Assembly (NCBI GenBank): GCA_008921705.1
Contig: VFFE01007079.1
Span: forward strand, 1,439,254-1,503,253
Length of the DNA stretch: 64,000 nt
Direction: 5' to 3'
Source of the DNA: Burhinus oedicnemus
Taxonomy: Eukaryota; Chordata; Aves; Charadriiformes; Burhinidae
Shown here: positions 39,061 to 49,839 of the stretch, in pieces
Numbering within the stretch: the stretch's first letter is position 1
Layout of the letters: each line of letters starts with the position of its first letter
The notes under the pieces: model-generated
What the model saw: the letters and a program-made list of their open reading frames with translations, nothing else
What the model was told of the DNA's origin: nothing
Database searches by the model: none
Position numbers and translations under genes: made by a program

Positions 39061-41173
39061 AATACATGATACACCATTTTTATTTAATTTTTGGAACAAA
39101 TATTTTATTTTTATTTTTTAAAAAGGAGGCTTAAGAAAGCTTGCTTTTGGATTTTTTTTTTTTTTTGCTTTTGGTAATAGTTTGCCAGACAAGAGCTACT
39201 TGCTTTGTTTTGAGGAAGCAGAAGTCTACAGTCATGGCCAACCCCAGCCACGCTACACAGTCCAGGATCACACATGAGTAGGTGGCTTTAACCACAAGAA
39301 CCCGAAATCTAAAGAGATAAGTAAGAAAAAAATGAGAGAAACAGAGAGGAGTGTGTCCTGTTGACTGGCTCATGATGATCTGCCATGTGGAGACTCGCTT
39401 CTGAGTCAAAAAGGTGGCGGAGTCTGGGAATGAGATCCAGGATCTGAGAGTGCTGGCAGGGGAGATGCCACAGCTGAAAACACTGCTCCAGTGATATTTT
39501 TCGATAGAGAGCCTAACAAGAAATAGCTGTCTACCCTCAATAACAAGGTCTGGCATGAGACTCTTGTACATCAAATGGAGCTTGTTCATCTCACAGAATC
39601 CCCTTGTCCCAGGATTACAGGAGAGGTATGGAATGGTATAACTCTATATGTGCCCAGGTACACCTGGGTCTGAGGTCCTGAAACTATATCCTATATCCTA
39701 TATTATAGTCTGTATATCTTATATTCTATTATAGATCATATTTTAATGGTGCAATGCTCTTTGAGATGCAGGGGAGGAAGGAACTTCTGTTTAGCTGAGT
39801 TATTTTACTTTAACGTACAGTGCAGCGCTAAGACACCGATCAGTGTGTGTTCATTCCTTACTGCTACATCGTCTTGTCCTTGAACAGCGCTCATGAACTC
39901 CTTGTACTGGCCAGTGTCTGCTGCTATTATTGACTACGGTCTCTATCCTCTGCCATGTCATTGAACTTCCATCACCATTGGCTTCGTTGGCAATTATTGT
40001 TTTGGTGAAAAAAAATCCTATACCACATATTATGGGACGACCTGAGGCCATTAGAGAACTGCACGTTCCCATAAGGATAATCTAGGAACAATATATCAAA
40101 GTGCTGAGAAAATATCCTTTGTCTCAGGTCATGGAACCAATGGGGCTGTTAAATGTTTTAAAAGCAGTTATATAACTGGCATTTAAAATGTTTTATTGAA
40201 AACCCTTAATGCTACTGTAACTAAAATGACCTTTAGTGGAGTAAAACACATCACACCTTAAAATGGGATTTGATTAAAAATATCAAATGTTATAATGTGC
40301 TCATGGCTGTACATGCACCATCCTGTCATACCAACCACGGAAGCAGATGCACTAGCTTTGGCTTTTCAGTGTTATTTTCAGCTTAAACTTATGACCTAGT
40401 TACTTTACAAGGAACAATTGTTATGAACTTTTAAACATTTCTTGCAATACTTGACATATGAGCACTTTATTATTGGTATTGTTTTATGAACAGGTGGTAT
40501 CTTTTAAGGCAGATGTTCCCAAACAGAGAGCATTTGATCTAGGGAGAGTTGGCTGATCAGAGGATTCTCACTGGCTTCTCTTCTCTTCCCATGCTATGAT
40601 CAGATCTTTCTGAGAAACAAAAAATACATCCATTAATCCATACTGTCATAGAAGGAACCACAGAACTGCAAGAGAGGTGGTTTTACATGTTAACGCAAAG
40701 CAAGATAGCCATGAAAGTTTTTTTCTCTTAAGAGATTGCCCTTACTAGAAGCAATTTTAAAAGCCCCACAGAGCAAAGTTACATGTAAAAATATATTAAA
40801 TGTCATGTTACCAGTCATATACTGCTGATGTCTGGAGTTCTGAAACATAAAACGATCTGAATAGTGAAAGTGGAAATGTTTTTGAACTTATGATAACAAA
40901 GCTAGAAGTAGAACAGATACACAAGTAAAAAAAAAATCCCTGAATGACAATTGAAATGAGAGATACTTTTAAAAAAATGGAGAAATGCTGTCTCTGAGAC
41001 TATGTGGCCCACTGAGAAACATAATCCTTTTCTCACTTTCAAGTGCTCTGAAGAGGGGTAGGTGGGAAAAAAACTACTCCAACCTATGAAAGCAAAAATC
41101 TTTTTATCTTTCTACTTACTTACCTGTCTATAGCTCTTTCCTCACAACCCCACCAGCACCGGTCATTCCAAAT
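39061..41173. other. Non-coding stretch, no gene seen
   Basis: A 152-codon minus-strand open frame at 39131-39589 ends in an A-run on that strand (plus-strand T-run at about 39152-39166), which superficially suggests a retrocopy. There is no AATAAA before the run and no recognisable parent. AT-rich 'ctatatcctatatcctatat' text lies near 39685. Confidence 0.45.
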
Positions 41174-41312
41174 GGATTATTATCCTCATTATTTTACAGC
41201 TGGGAAGTTGAGTCATATAGGAATAAAGCAAGGTGTCCAAGATCACCAAGAAAGCCTGCGACAGATAGAATCGGGAGCTGAACAGAGTCCTTGACATGTG
41301 CTTTCATCACAT
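41174..41312 (-). mobile_element. MIR SINE
   Basis: 'ttatcctcattattttacag', 'ctgggaagttgagtcata', 'aagcaaggtgtccaagatca' and 'agaatcgggagctgaacag' match, in order, the reverse complement of the MIR core and tRNA-related head (attttacagatgaggaaact..., aaggtcacacagc..., ggattcgaaccca). Confidence 0.8.
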
Positions 41313-43099
41313 AAATATTCTCCCCACTGCAAATTCCACTTCCAGTGCCTATGCAAATATCTCGCCCATATTGAACCGATACGTGCAGGATGGGCAAGCC
41401 TTCTCTTGTGTACTAGAGTGTCTGGAGCAGGATTCAGGATCCCAGAGGATGAATCTGTTACCAAAGAAGAGGGTAATTTGCTGATCAAGTGAATGTGTTC
41501 ATAAGTGAACTGAACAGGCACGATGGGCAAACCAGACATACAGCTCTGGAAAATCCATACAGAAATACTGGGGGAAAAGTTTATCAGAAGTATCGAGGAA
41601 ACAATGGACAGCTAACAAAGTTTCATGTTAAAAAAATGGACTTGATAACTTCCCCACCTCTGTTCATGCTTTCAGAAAGTCACCTCTACCCTCACAAACT
41701 TAGAAGACACAGCCACAAGCTTTTAAATACCTTGGTGCAATTCTACTAATTGAATGTTCAAGGCACTGATTTAGCAACACCTGTGACAAATAAGGGAGGG
41801 TCCTGCAGGGAGGCAAAGCTTTGGAGGCACACTGGGTGCTGCTTGGGGAAGAGGCAGCAGGTCTGCAAGGGTGAGAGAAAGGCTGAATGAGAGGGAAGCA
41901 ATCCAGAGCACAGGAGGAGCCCGGAACCGCAAAGAGGAAAAATGGGGAGCATGAGGTGAGCAACAAACCCTAGCAAAACAAGTATTGTACTGAAAAGTGT
42001 TTGGTGAAGGGAAATGATGGTTCAGGTATCAAGTGGTTTCTTTGTGGGCTGATGTTTGATGGGGAATACTGTAGAGTTTGGCTGGATGAGGCTGAGTTGG
42101 TGCTGCTCTTGCCAGAGCTGCTGCGTGTAGAAGGGGGGTGATCTCTGGAGCCGCTGGGGCACCTCAGGAAAATGTTTCCAAGTTGCGGGAAGTTAAGAGT
42201 TGTGTTAAACATGTTTAAACAAAACCATAGAGAAAGCTCTAGTGTTGGGTGGCAATTGCACAAAAACTCTGGAAGTCGAAACCAACCAAGTGCTAGAGAG
42301 AGGGAAGTTTGGGGGAGACTGAGAATACTTCCGATTGCGAGGATCGTGCTGAACAGTCAGATCAGCATTTGTGCTCGGTCAGAGCAGGACTTGTCTGCCA
42401 GAGGGTTTGAGTTTGCAAAGTGAGAACAATGGGATCGCGCATGCAAAAAATGTTTCTTTGTGGAGGGGAATGTTGTAGTCCCTTGGCCAAAAGGAAAAGG
42501 CAGATGCAGGGAGCATAGATTAAACCGATGCTTAAAACTGATACATGTGAGCAAGAAGAAATAGGAAGAAATCGAGAAATGGAACAAGCAGAACAATAAC
42601 ATCCCTGAATAAACAGCTCCAAAGTCACTGGATAAAATAGCAGGCATAACGGTAGTGGCTTCTATGTGCTCCTGAGGCGCTGGGCCATGGCGGAGATACA
42701 AGTTAGCTTGTAGTAGGTTACCTGTTTTGGTGCCTTTGCAATCATAAACGAGTAGGAACAAAATAGATCTAAGAAATGTCACTGTGGAGCTGAGGAACCA
42801 GTAGGTTTCCCGTGGAACTTCTTCTAAAAGGAAAACGTGAAATAACCCAGAGAACAGTAAATCCTAGTAAATGTTTACACACTAAACTTCACTCGGTGAT
42901 GTGCAGTTCAATCCCCTTCCACTACAGGGCCCTGGGGTGGAGCTGGCAATTAATCTACAATTGCTTGGGAGGGAGCAGTTCACAGCTGAAGGGGCTCTGT
43001 GGATTATAAATTTAGCAAGCAAAATGGGAAGTCAGAGCACTGGTAATAAAGGAAGTGCCAATAGTTAAAGCTATAATCGTCAGAACTCTGGGGCAGCTA
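41313..43099. other. Non-coding stretch, no gene seen
   Basis: Several frames are open around 41700-42800 on the minus strand (up to 141 codons) without any recognisable domain. Purine-rich plus-strand text explains the pyrimidine-rich complements. Confidence 0.5.
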
Positions 43100-43810
43100 A
43101 TCGACACCTATATGGCAATTTTCAGTTCAATAAATAAAGCTAACGGAGTTGCCTAACAACGCCGGTGAGCTGCGGTTACAACGGGCAGCATGATGTAACT
43201 GTGACAACCAGACGAAGCGGAAAAAAAAAAATAGAGAAAGAGAAATGCATACATATTTCCAGTCTTAGTTACTGAAGGAGTCTGGGGGATGGAGCCCCAT
43301 ATTTGAAAGCTGCAGAGAGAGCATACTACAATCCATTTAGGATATTCCTCATCAACACCCCAGGGATCTGCAGACACACAAAAAGAAGATTAGACAAAGG
43401 CGCTGGGTTTTTTTTTTTCCTACTATGAAAGTGGCACCAGAACCATATTCTTTCCATTCTTTACATAACGCAGTCCGAGTACACTTAAAGAACCTGGAGG
43501 CATGGCGAGCCTCCGCTCTAGCCACCAGCGTGGAATTTTGGACCGCAATGTTCACATGCTCAAATTTACCATAGCAACCTCCACATCACATTTAATACAC
43601 AGAGACATCCCTCCTCTTGCCTGTTTAAAGAGCCCTTGTTAAGTGGTTTTGCTGTATTTTAGATGCCAAGATGTCGCTAAGATTGATGGAAGGGTGCACA
43701 ATCAAACTCGCAAGGAGAGCCTAGCATCTAGCTCATTATGTACGAGAATTAGCAAGGCAGCTCTCGTGACATGACAGTCCATTATGGCGGCTGTCAATCA
43801 TACCTCAGCA
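43100..43810. promoter_or_regulatory. Cluster of RFX-like, YY1-like and TALE/HOX-like motifs; possible enhancer
   Basis: Seen: GTTGCCTAACAAC at 43148-43160 and TTTACCATAGCAAC at 43565-43578, both one base off an RFX X-box; AGATTGATGG ending at 43689 (PBX-HOX type); TGACAG at 43772-43777 (MEIS half-site); CATTATGGCGG near 43780-43790 (YY1-like); and CTGTCAATCA at 43791-43800, the exact reverse complement of the PBX-MEIS decamer TGATTGACAG. CpG density is raised at 43120-43215. No exon or repeat explains the block. Factor assignments rest on known motif consensus; activity is inferred. Confidence 0.35.
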
Positions 43811-43837
43811 TATGCTTTTTTTTGTCCTCTTCAGTGA

Positions 43838-43867
43838 TTTTTTTTTTTTAAGACAAAAAAAAAAAAA
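43838..43867. repeat. T12/A13 inverted homopolymer pair
   Basis: Twelve T's, a five-base spacer AAGAC, then thirteen A's, so either strand can fold into a 12-bp A:T hairpin. Confidence 0.9.
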
Positions 43868-45860
43868 GGTTGTTCCATTCCTGCTCATCAATAAGGCAGA
43901 GTGCAAATGCTTTGTGTGCAGGCACAGGAGCTGTTACAGATCTAGACGGGCAGAGCTTTCTCCACAGTAATCGCTGGGTGAACGTGTTATTATGCATGCA
44001 TGTGTAATCCTTACTCGTGTGGCTCTTTGTCCCAATTATATGTGCACAGAGGCTTGAATCTGCTATTGCTTCTCATCCATCTAATAGTTTTGGTCCTTTT
44101 ATCTGAGACGGTGGTGCTTAGGCATTTTGGTGCAGAAAGTCTAGGTTTAACGCCTGAGGAAAATGCATCTAGAAAGACACTTATATTTATTCGTTCCCCC
44201 TTCAGGAGAGGGAAGAAAAACTTGCACTAAGAGTTGTCTTAGAATGACAGTGATACCAGAATAATATCTGTGCCTCTACCACTTTTCATAAAAATACTTC
44301 CATAGAACAAACAGAGCTAAATGAAGTGAGCCTGGAAGGAGGTTCAGTGTTGGAGTAGTTGGTAAGTGGCGAAATAGAGGCACGGGGAATCCCAAGTTTC
44401 TGACTCTAGTTCAATATCCTTCCTGAAGCCTTCTACAATTGACCCATCTCCTATTAGAAAGGAACTGAGATAGAAAGGGAACACCTTCTGAGAAAGGCTC
44501 TTTCCACCTCCAAAAGAACATCTGAGAGGGGCGAGGGGCAACTAGAAGGACAGATTGTCCCTGAAAAATAAAGAAGTTCATCTGTAAAGCCACATCTCGA
44601 CTGGTGTGCTCATTTGAGAGAGGTGGTAACTGGCAGTAATGCATACTAGGGAGCCTGGGAAGCTAATATATATCAAACAATAGTGCGTTTGCAAACATAG
44701 AGTATGCATTGAGGTAGAATTATCTTCATGTGTTATTTTTAAGGAGAAAAACCACAAACCTCTACATTACAAGGCAACTTTTGTAAGTGGTAGCTATATC
44801 TGCATTTGATTCACAAATGTGTATCAATCAGTACAGTTGAGACTAGATGCACACTTTACCAGATGTGGTTTTGGTTCATTTATGATAACACACAGATATG
44901 TTGGACAAAGAACCTTCATTGTTGCACATCCATCTTTCTGCCACTCCTTTCTTAGTATCTCTCTCTCTTCTGCCCATGTAAAACTACAGCCTTCTGGGAC
45001 AACGTGAAAAATAACTACTCGCACAAAGCTGCACCAATGGGAAAGGGGTAGCGCATCTATCCTAGTAAAGATGAACTTCCAGAAGGAGGTTATTTCGCTG
45101 GGAAAAACAAGGTTCAATGCAGTAAAATGCTTTATCTTGGTTATCACTTTTATTAGGGTGAGTAGGAAAGTGGGATTGCACTTTAAGAGCACAGTGAGAA
45201 AGTAAATGTTTGGGAAGGTTTCCTCCTAAAGTAAATGTTTTCTGAAAAGTTCTTTAAAATGCTCTCTGGTTTCTCTCCTCTTAATTTATCAGGAAAGGAG
45301 TGATGTGTGACTATTTACATAATCTGCTCATTAGCCTTGAGATAACTTATATGTATTGCTTGTTTTTATGCTCTTACTTATAATCCTTGATAGGAGTGGG
45401 GCATCCTTGTACATATACACACACCATATAAATACAGATAAATTACACTCTCTGTCCCAAGGATCATACAGATGAAGGCTTCTGTCCTGGAAATTGCTGA
45501 CTGAGGCAAATACTCTTGCTCGCATACATTGGCAATGATTTCAAGGGGGTCCTCCAGAGTCAAGGCTCAAGAGACCTTCCAGAAGCACAGGTCTTGGACA
45601 ATTGGTATTGTAAGCATTGGCGTTAATCTTTCTGCACAAATGGATAGAGCATCATTGACTTCATTAGTACCGCTCAGATTGCGCAGTGGTGTGTAGATGT
45701 TTGCTTTGGACCTTTCCAACATCCTTTTCCATTAAAAATAAATAAATGATGCCCTGAAATACCAAACAGGAATCCATTCCCGTTATTGTAGCTGACTGCA
45801 GGTTAGATTTTTCCCTTCCGTGGTGTCATTTGATATTCGTTAAATAAACACTTACTATTC
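43868..45860. other. Non-coding stretch, no gene seen
   Basis: No exon or transposon recognised. Minus-strand frames at 44411-44644 and 44824-45192 carry no known motif. Confidence 0.5.
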
Positions 45861-45926
45861 TTTTTTCTTTTTTTTTTTTTTTTTTGGGGGGGGGGGAGTG
45901 TGTGTGTGTGTGTATACACACACACA
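45861..45926. repeat. T-run / G11 / (GT)n-(AC)n palindromic tract
   Basis: A run of more than 20 T's (one C) leads into eleven G's (45886-45896), then (GT)n that turns into (AC)n. Bases 45903-45926 form a perfect 24-bp palindrome centred on GTA|TAC. Alternating purine-pyrimidine text favours Z-DNA or cruciform structure. Confidence 0.95.
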
Positions 45927-45995
45927 ACCTGTTAAACAGCTTCAAGGATGCTTCATTCTACTATTTCATCCTGAACCAGCCATGTGGTGACTCTT

Positions 45996-46195
45996 CTCCT
46001 GATCTGGTCTGCAATGAAATCAATGGGAAGTGTTCTATTAAATTCATTTGGCTTCAGATCAGATGCTGCCATTGAAAACCAGAATATAAGCAGCCTGGTC
46101 TTTGTGATATCTACTATAATGGCACAGTGTGGTCCCAATCCTGCAGTCTTACTCTGGGAAAATCCCTATTGACTTCAATAAGAGTGCTCCTTAAC
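45996..46195. repeat. Two adjacent palindromic amniote repeat fragments
   Basis: The left copy (45996-46070) has 'gcaatgaaatcaatgggaag' and 'ctattaaattcatttgg'. The right copy (46131-46195) has 'gtcccaatcctgcagtctta', 'ctctgggaaaatccc' and 'tattgacttcaataagagt'. Both follow the old family with the 'cattgacttcaatggga' core. Confidence 0.5.
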
Positions 46196-46655
46196 TAAAG
46201 ATTTCGCAATCAGGTAATGAGAAGCAATGAGCATACGCTGCCCTCCCTATTAGATCCTGTAGTCAGACTACTTCTGATAGGCTTCTATAAAGTGATTTTC
46301 TATGGCAATCTGTGCTTGCAGCAGCACCTGCTCGGTTAGTCTCTCAATTCTTCACTTAACAAAACAGCTTGACACCGCAGGTGAAAGATTCTGAAATGTT
46401 TTAATTAACTAGCTTGAGCACCATTTGATTTCTGTCTCCCTAGATGTTTCGGAAATTCTAAACTGCTTGGTTCTGTGGCTGCTATCAAACAAGATTTAAA
46501 TGTACGAAATAGGCTTCTATAAGTGGAAAAGATGTTGAATTTATATCAGAAAGTTTATATCAGGCCACTGTAAACAGTGTGTTTACGCAGCTCATTATCA
46601 CTGGGAGATTTGACCGGCAATATTTCTCAGGCTGCAAGAATAGTTCTAGAAATAA

Positions 46656-46712
46656 CGGGCCAAATCTAATAGCTCTGACTTAGTCAAAACTCCTATTGAT
46701 CTCGGGACTTTT
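46656..46712. repeat. Palindromic amniote repeat fragment
   Basis: 'cgggccaaatctaatagctc', 'gacttagtcaaaactcc' and 'tattgatctcgggact' match the 'gggccagatcctgcagcccttactcaggcaaaactcccattgac' arm. Confidence 0.45.
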
Positions 46713-46810
46713 GGTTTGGGGCTTATCTTGAGTTTTAGAGAAAGAAAGAAAAGATCGATGGGAAAAGCAAAAAAACTCACCTGGGGAGTTTTAAACTATT
46801 CATTTTTCAG

Positions 46811-47004
46811 GTTATACAAGAATATGCATTTCGGTGGGCTGATGTTCTACAGAAGCAATCGGAGCTCTCGGTCGTAAAAGAACCTCTCGGTCATACAACG
46901 AAATAATTACTGAAATGTTCTGGCCTTATTAGCATAGCTCAGTTCAGGAGGTCAATTCTGTGCACCTACTACTGCACAAATAGGGATCAAAGAAAGGCAA
47001 TAAA
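46811..47004 (+). other. Candidate terminal exon, unproven
   Basis: A splice-acceptor-like 'ttcatttttcag' ends at 46810. From 46811 a frame of 31 codons reads to TAA at 46904-46906, and an AATAAA follows at 46999-47004. Six CpGs fall within the 76 bases from 46828, unusual for this AT-rich DNA. A CTCTCGGTC(G/A)TA motif occurs twice (46865, 46884). The peptide begins VIQEYAFRWADVLQ and resembles nothing I can name. A 31-codon open frame after a TTTTCAG arises often by chance. Confidence 0.2.
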
Positions 47005-47028
47005 ACACAGTGCCGGCAATCTTTCCGA

Positions 47029-47051
47029 GGCAGCCCACACCACGGGCTGCC
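47029..47051. other. Perfect 8-bp GC-rich hairpin
   Basis: GGCAGCCC, a seven-base loop, then GGGCTGCC. It lies 25 bases after the AATAAA at 46999. Confidence 0.7.
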
Positions 47052-47940
47052 GCACCCTTCCCCGGCTGCGGAATGGAAGAGCTGGAGATAAGGGCTTGTT
47101 GTCTGAATGCAAAGAAATAGGTTCCTCTCAAAGGGCTCAAACCGGACCTATATTTAGCAGGGGTATAATCTAGCAGGAGCAGCTATTAGCTTGGAGAAGA
47201 CTGGTTTATTTGCATGTATCAGCCTCAGAGTTAGGTGCTTACAGGATTTGATAGCAGGCTTCTGAAAAAATGGGAAAAGTAGGCATGTGCAAGGAGGGAA
47301 AGCCATCGGATGTCTGTCATGGCCAGCAGGGACTTTTTTTTTTTAGTCCTGCCAAAATGGGGAAAATACAGCTTCAGTAAAAAGATAAAAGCTAAAATTC
47401 TCCTGTAATAACTTGCCTCCACAATCTGAAATATCACAGTGTTTATAAAAGGATGAAAGCGTAATAGTCTTACCGGTATAGCAGCAAAGCCACAGCGTAC
47501 ATTTGTGGAATCCAGGATTTGAACATGACTTAGTCTATATGGAATAAGTTTAAAATACTCTAAACATGTAAGAAATACCAGTTACCAACAAATCTTTAAT
47601 AATAAGTAAAGCACTGCTGGGGGTGTGTTTGTGTGTGTGGGGGGGTGGTGGGTTTTTTTTTTTAAATCTGGGATTACAATACCAGTATCTCTGCAGAATT
47701 ATGCATATTACTGTTCTGAAGTCTTAACCTGTAGGTTTTTCCCCCTCACGTTAAGCACAGTAAGCTAAACGATGTGTTCTGCGCCCCATTGCGTCTTTTC
47801 ATAGTTTCTGAACAGAAGCCAATTTAAATAGTTAAAATCCATTTACGGGTAACGTTCCTCACAAACACCGCACCACTGAGACTATTTGTCTTTCTGAACT
47901 TGTGCTAGTGCTCACTGCATTAGCAGTTTAATCAGATTTG
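47052..47940. other. Non-coding stretch, no gene seen
   Basis: Contains a GT/G-rich tract followed by T11 at 47619-47663. No exon or repeat family recognised. Confidence 0.5.
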
Positions 47941-47969
47941 TTAATGAATAATGTTTCGCTTGCAAAGTA

Positions 47970-48060
47970 TATCTTACGTGCATTAAGCTCTTAATTGTGG
48001 AGTTGCCGCAAGCCCCGGATAAAAGGCAGCATGCACTGAAGAAGCCGGGGAATCCTGATC
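47970..48060 (+). promoter_or_regulatory. TATA-like element in a small inverted repeat
   Basis: GGATAAAAGGC at 48017-48027 sits between CCCCGG (48013-48018, overlapping) and its partner CCGGGG (48045-48050). Homeodomain-type TTAATTG lies just upstream, at about 47991. The arrangement could be a core promoter, but no downstream exon was recognised and the LTR insertion begins 150 bases away. Confidence 0.2.
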
Positions 48061-48205
48061 ACAGCTGGGTTCCCGCTCCCCCTTGCTCCTTGGTGTAATT
48101 ACCAGACTCCGGTGAGCCCGTTCTGGCTCAGCTGAGCTCTACTGGGTGCTCTGAGCAGGGGAAGCCCATCGCTTGCCTGCTTCCCTCTCCTCCTTGGTGG
48201 GGCTC

Positions 48206-48727
48206 TGTCATGATTTAACCCCAACTGGCACCGAGGACCATCAGCCACTTGCTCACTCCGCCCCCCTCCTCCCCCCCTTCCTCAGGAAGGGTAGGGAGAA
48301 AAGGAGGGGAAAGGAAAAAGAAAAGAAAAAAAAAGAAGACTCATGGGTTGAGATAAAGATGCTTTAATAGAACAATATTAGAAAAGGAAAATAACAATAA
48401 TAATAATAATGACAGAAGTCACTCTCACCGGCTGGTGAATTGACACCATCCTGAGCAGTGATGGCGAGTACCCTTTTCCCCCGGCTAACCCCATTTATAT
48501 ACTGAGCATGGCGTCTATGGTATGGAATATTTCATTGGCCGTTCCATTATTCTGTCTAGGCTTCTTCTCAGCTTCTATGGGAAGTTGAAAAAAGTCCTTG
48601 AAAACTATAAACATCACCTAGTAGCAACTAAAACAATATGTATTATTGACATTCCTTTCATACCAAATCTGAAATGCAGGAACCACAGGAAAGAAAAACT
48701 AACTCCGTCCCAGCTGAAACCGGGATG
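48206..48727 (-). mobile_element. Solo LTR of a bird endogenous retrovirus
   Basis: The element starts at TGTCATGATTTAACCCC and ends near CAGCTGAAACCGGGATG. The sense strand is minus: it opens with a degenerate 'cagctggg'-type 5' end, has TATATAAA (plus 48494-48501) preceded by 'ccataccatagacgccatg', a TATTAAA in the region before 'atctcaacccatgag', and an (ATT)n stretch at plus 48388-48410, all as in a family common in bird genomes. The flanks are GGCTC and GGCTG, a 4/5 match to a five-base target duplication, as ERVL-type integrases make; class remains unsure. No gag, pol or env remains on either side, so it is a solo LTR without coding capacity. Confidence 0.8.
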
Positions 48728-49839
48728 GGCTGGGAGTAGCAGGGGCAAAAAATATGATTTTTCTGGTGTGGGGTTTGGTTGGTTGTTTTTGGAGTTTGAG
48801 TTTCTGGTTGGGTTTTTTTGATATGGAGGGGGTGACTTGAAACAGGGGAGTGTACAGGGATGTTGACTCCTGAAAATAACAATTTAACCCTGTAGAGTAG
48901 TTTCTATATTGCTGATTACTGATGTGTTTTTCCCTACTGGTAACTTTGCTCTAGCCTTGGAGTTTTACTTTCACTCTTTAACTTAGCATTATAAGAAATT
49001 AACCAAAAAATGGAAGTTTGATGTTGGTCTTCAGCTAATGTATTCAGGCTTGAGCTGGTTTAGCCTGCTATTTCTTAATGCCCAGTCCTTATTTTTATCC
49101 TGAAGTTTCCTTCATGTCTTTTTCTTGAGTGGATTTAATTTATTAGTCCAATACATTTACAGTTGGGCATCACAATTCCACAAACTGGGCAATCTTCTAC
49201 TAAAGTACAAGCTAGCTTTTACATTCTGACTAAGGATAAATCACAGTATTGTGTATGAAACTAGTAATTTAATTGGAACGTAGAACAGTGGGACAGAAGT
49301 AGGAAGTGAGGTTTTATTTCTCTTTGAAGTTAAACACTTCATTTCTCATTTTCTTATCATGTTTTCAGTTTCATATGCCTTTGAAATACAGTGATTATAT
49401 AAAACACCAGTTTGAACTATGTCATAGAAAACTGCGTGCCAATTTTTTTTAAGACTTGGAAGTACATATAAATGTAAGTTGTTTCACATCATACCTGGCT
49501 TTGTGGGGTTTTTGGAAGACAAACTGCAATATTGAATCAGAGTTAGGCACTTGTTAAAGGACATAATGAAATCTAGAATTTATCAAGTAGGAAATCAGGT
49601 TCTGAATCCAGGTGTTAGCGACCAATTCCTTCCTCAACTTGTTTGGCAAAACACTTCTGCAATGTTTTTAATATATCCATATTCCTCCACAGTGATTTCA
49701 TACTTTTTTTTCCTAGGGAAGACCAGTATGGTCTCAGGTTGGAGTATCTGAAAGTGCCTTCCTTAAACCATCTTTTTTCAATACTGTGAATCGTAATTTT
49801 TGTTGAGTCATTTTGAAATCTGTCTGACTTCAAAGAAAC
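48728..49839. other. Non-coding stretch, no gene seen
   Basis: The first 110 bases are GT-rich low-complexity text (48761-48833). The rest is AT-rich without recognised features. Confidence 0.5.

Noticed and set aside
39131..39589. Minus-strand 152-codon frame ending at an A-run, as in a processed retrocopy
   Set aside because: No AATAAA before the run, no recognisable parent protein, no target duplication found by eye, and this length is expected by chance in 64 kb.
42357..42782. Minus-strand 141-codon frame with hydrophobic segments
   Set aside because: The complement is purine-rich, which yields Phe/Leu/Ser-rich frames by composition; no membrane-protein family recognised.
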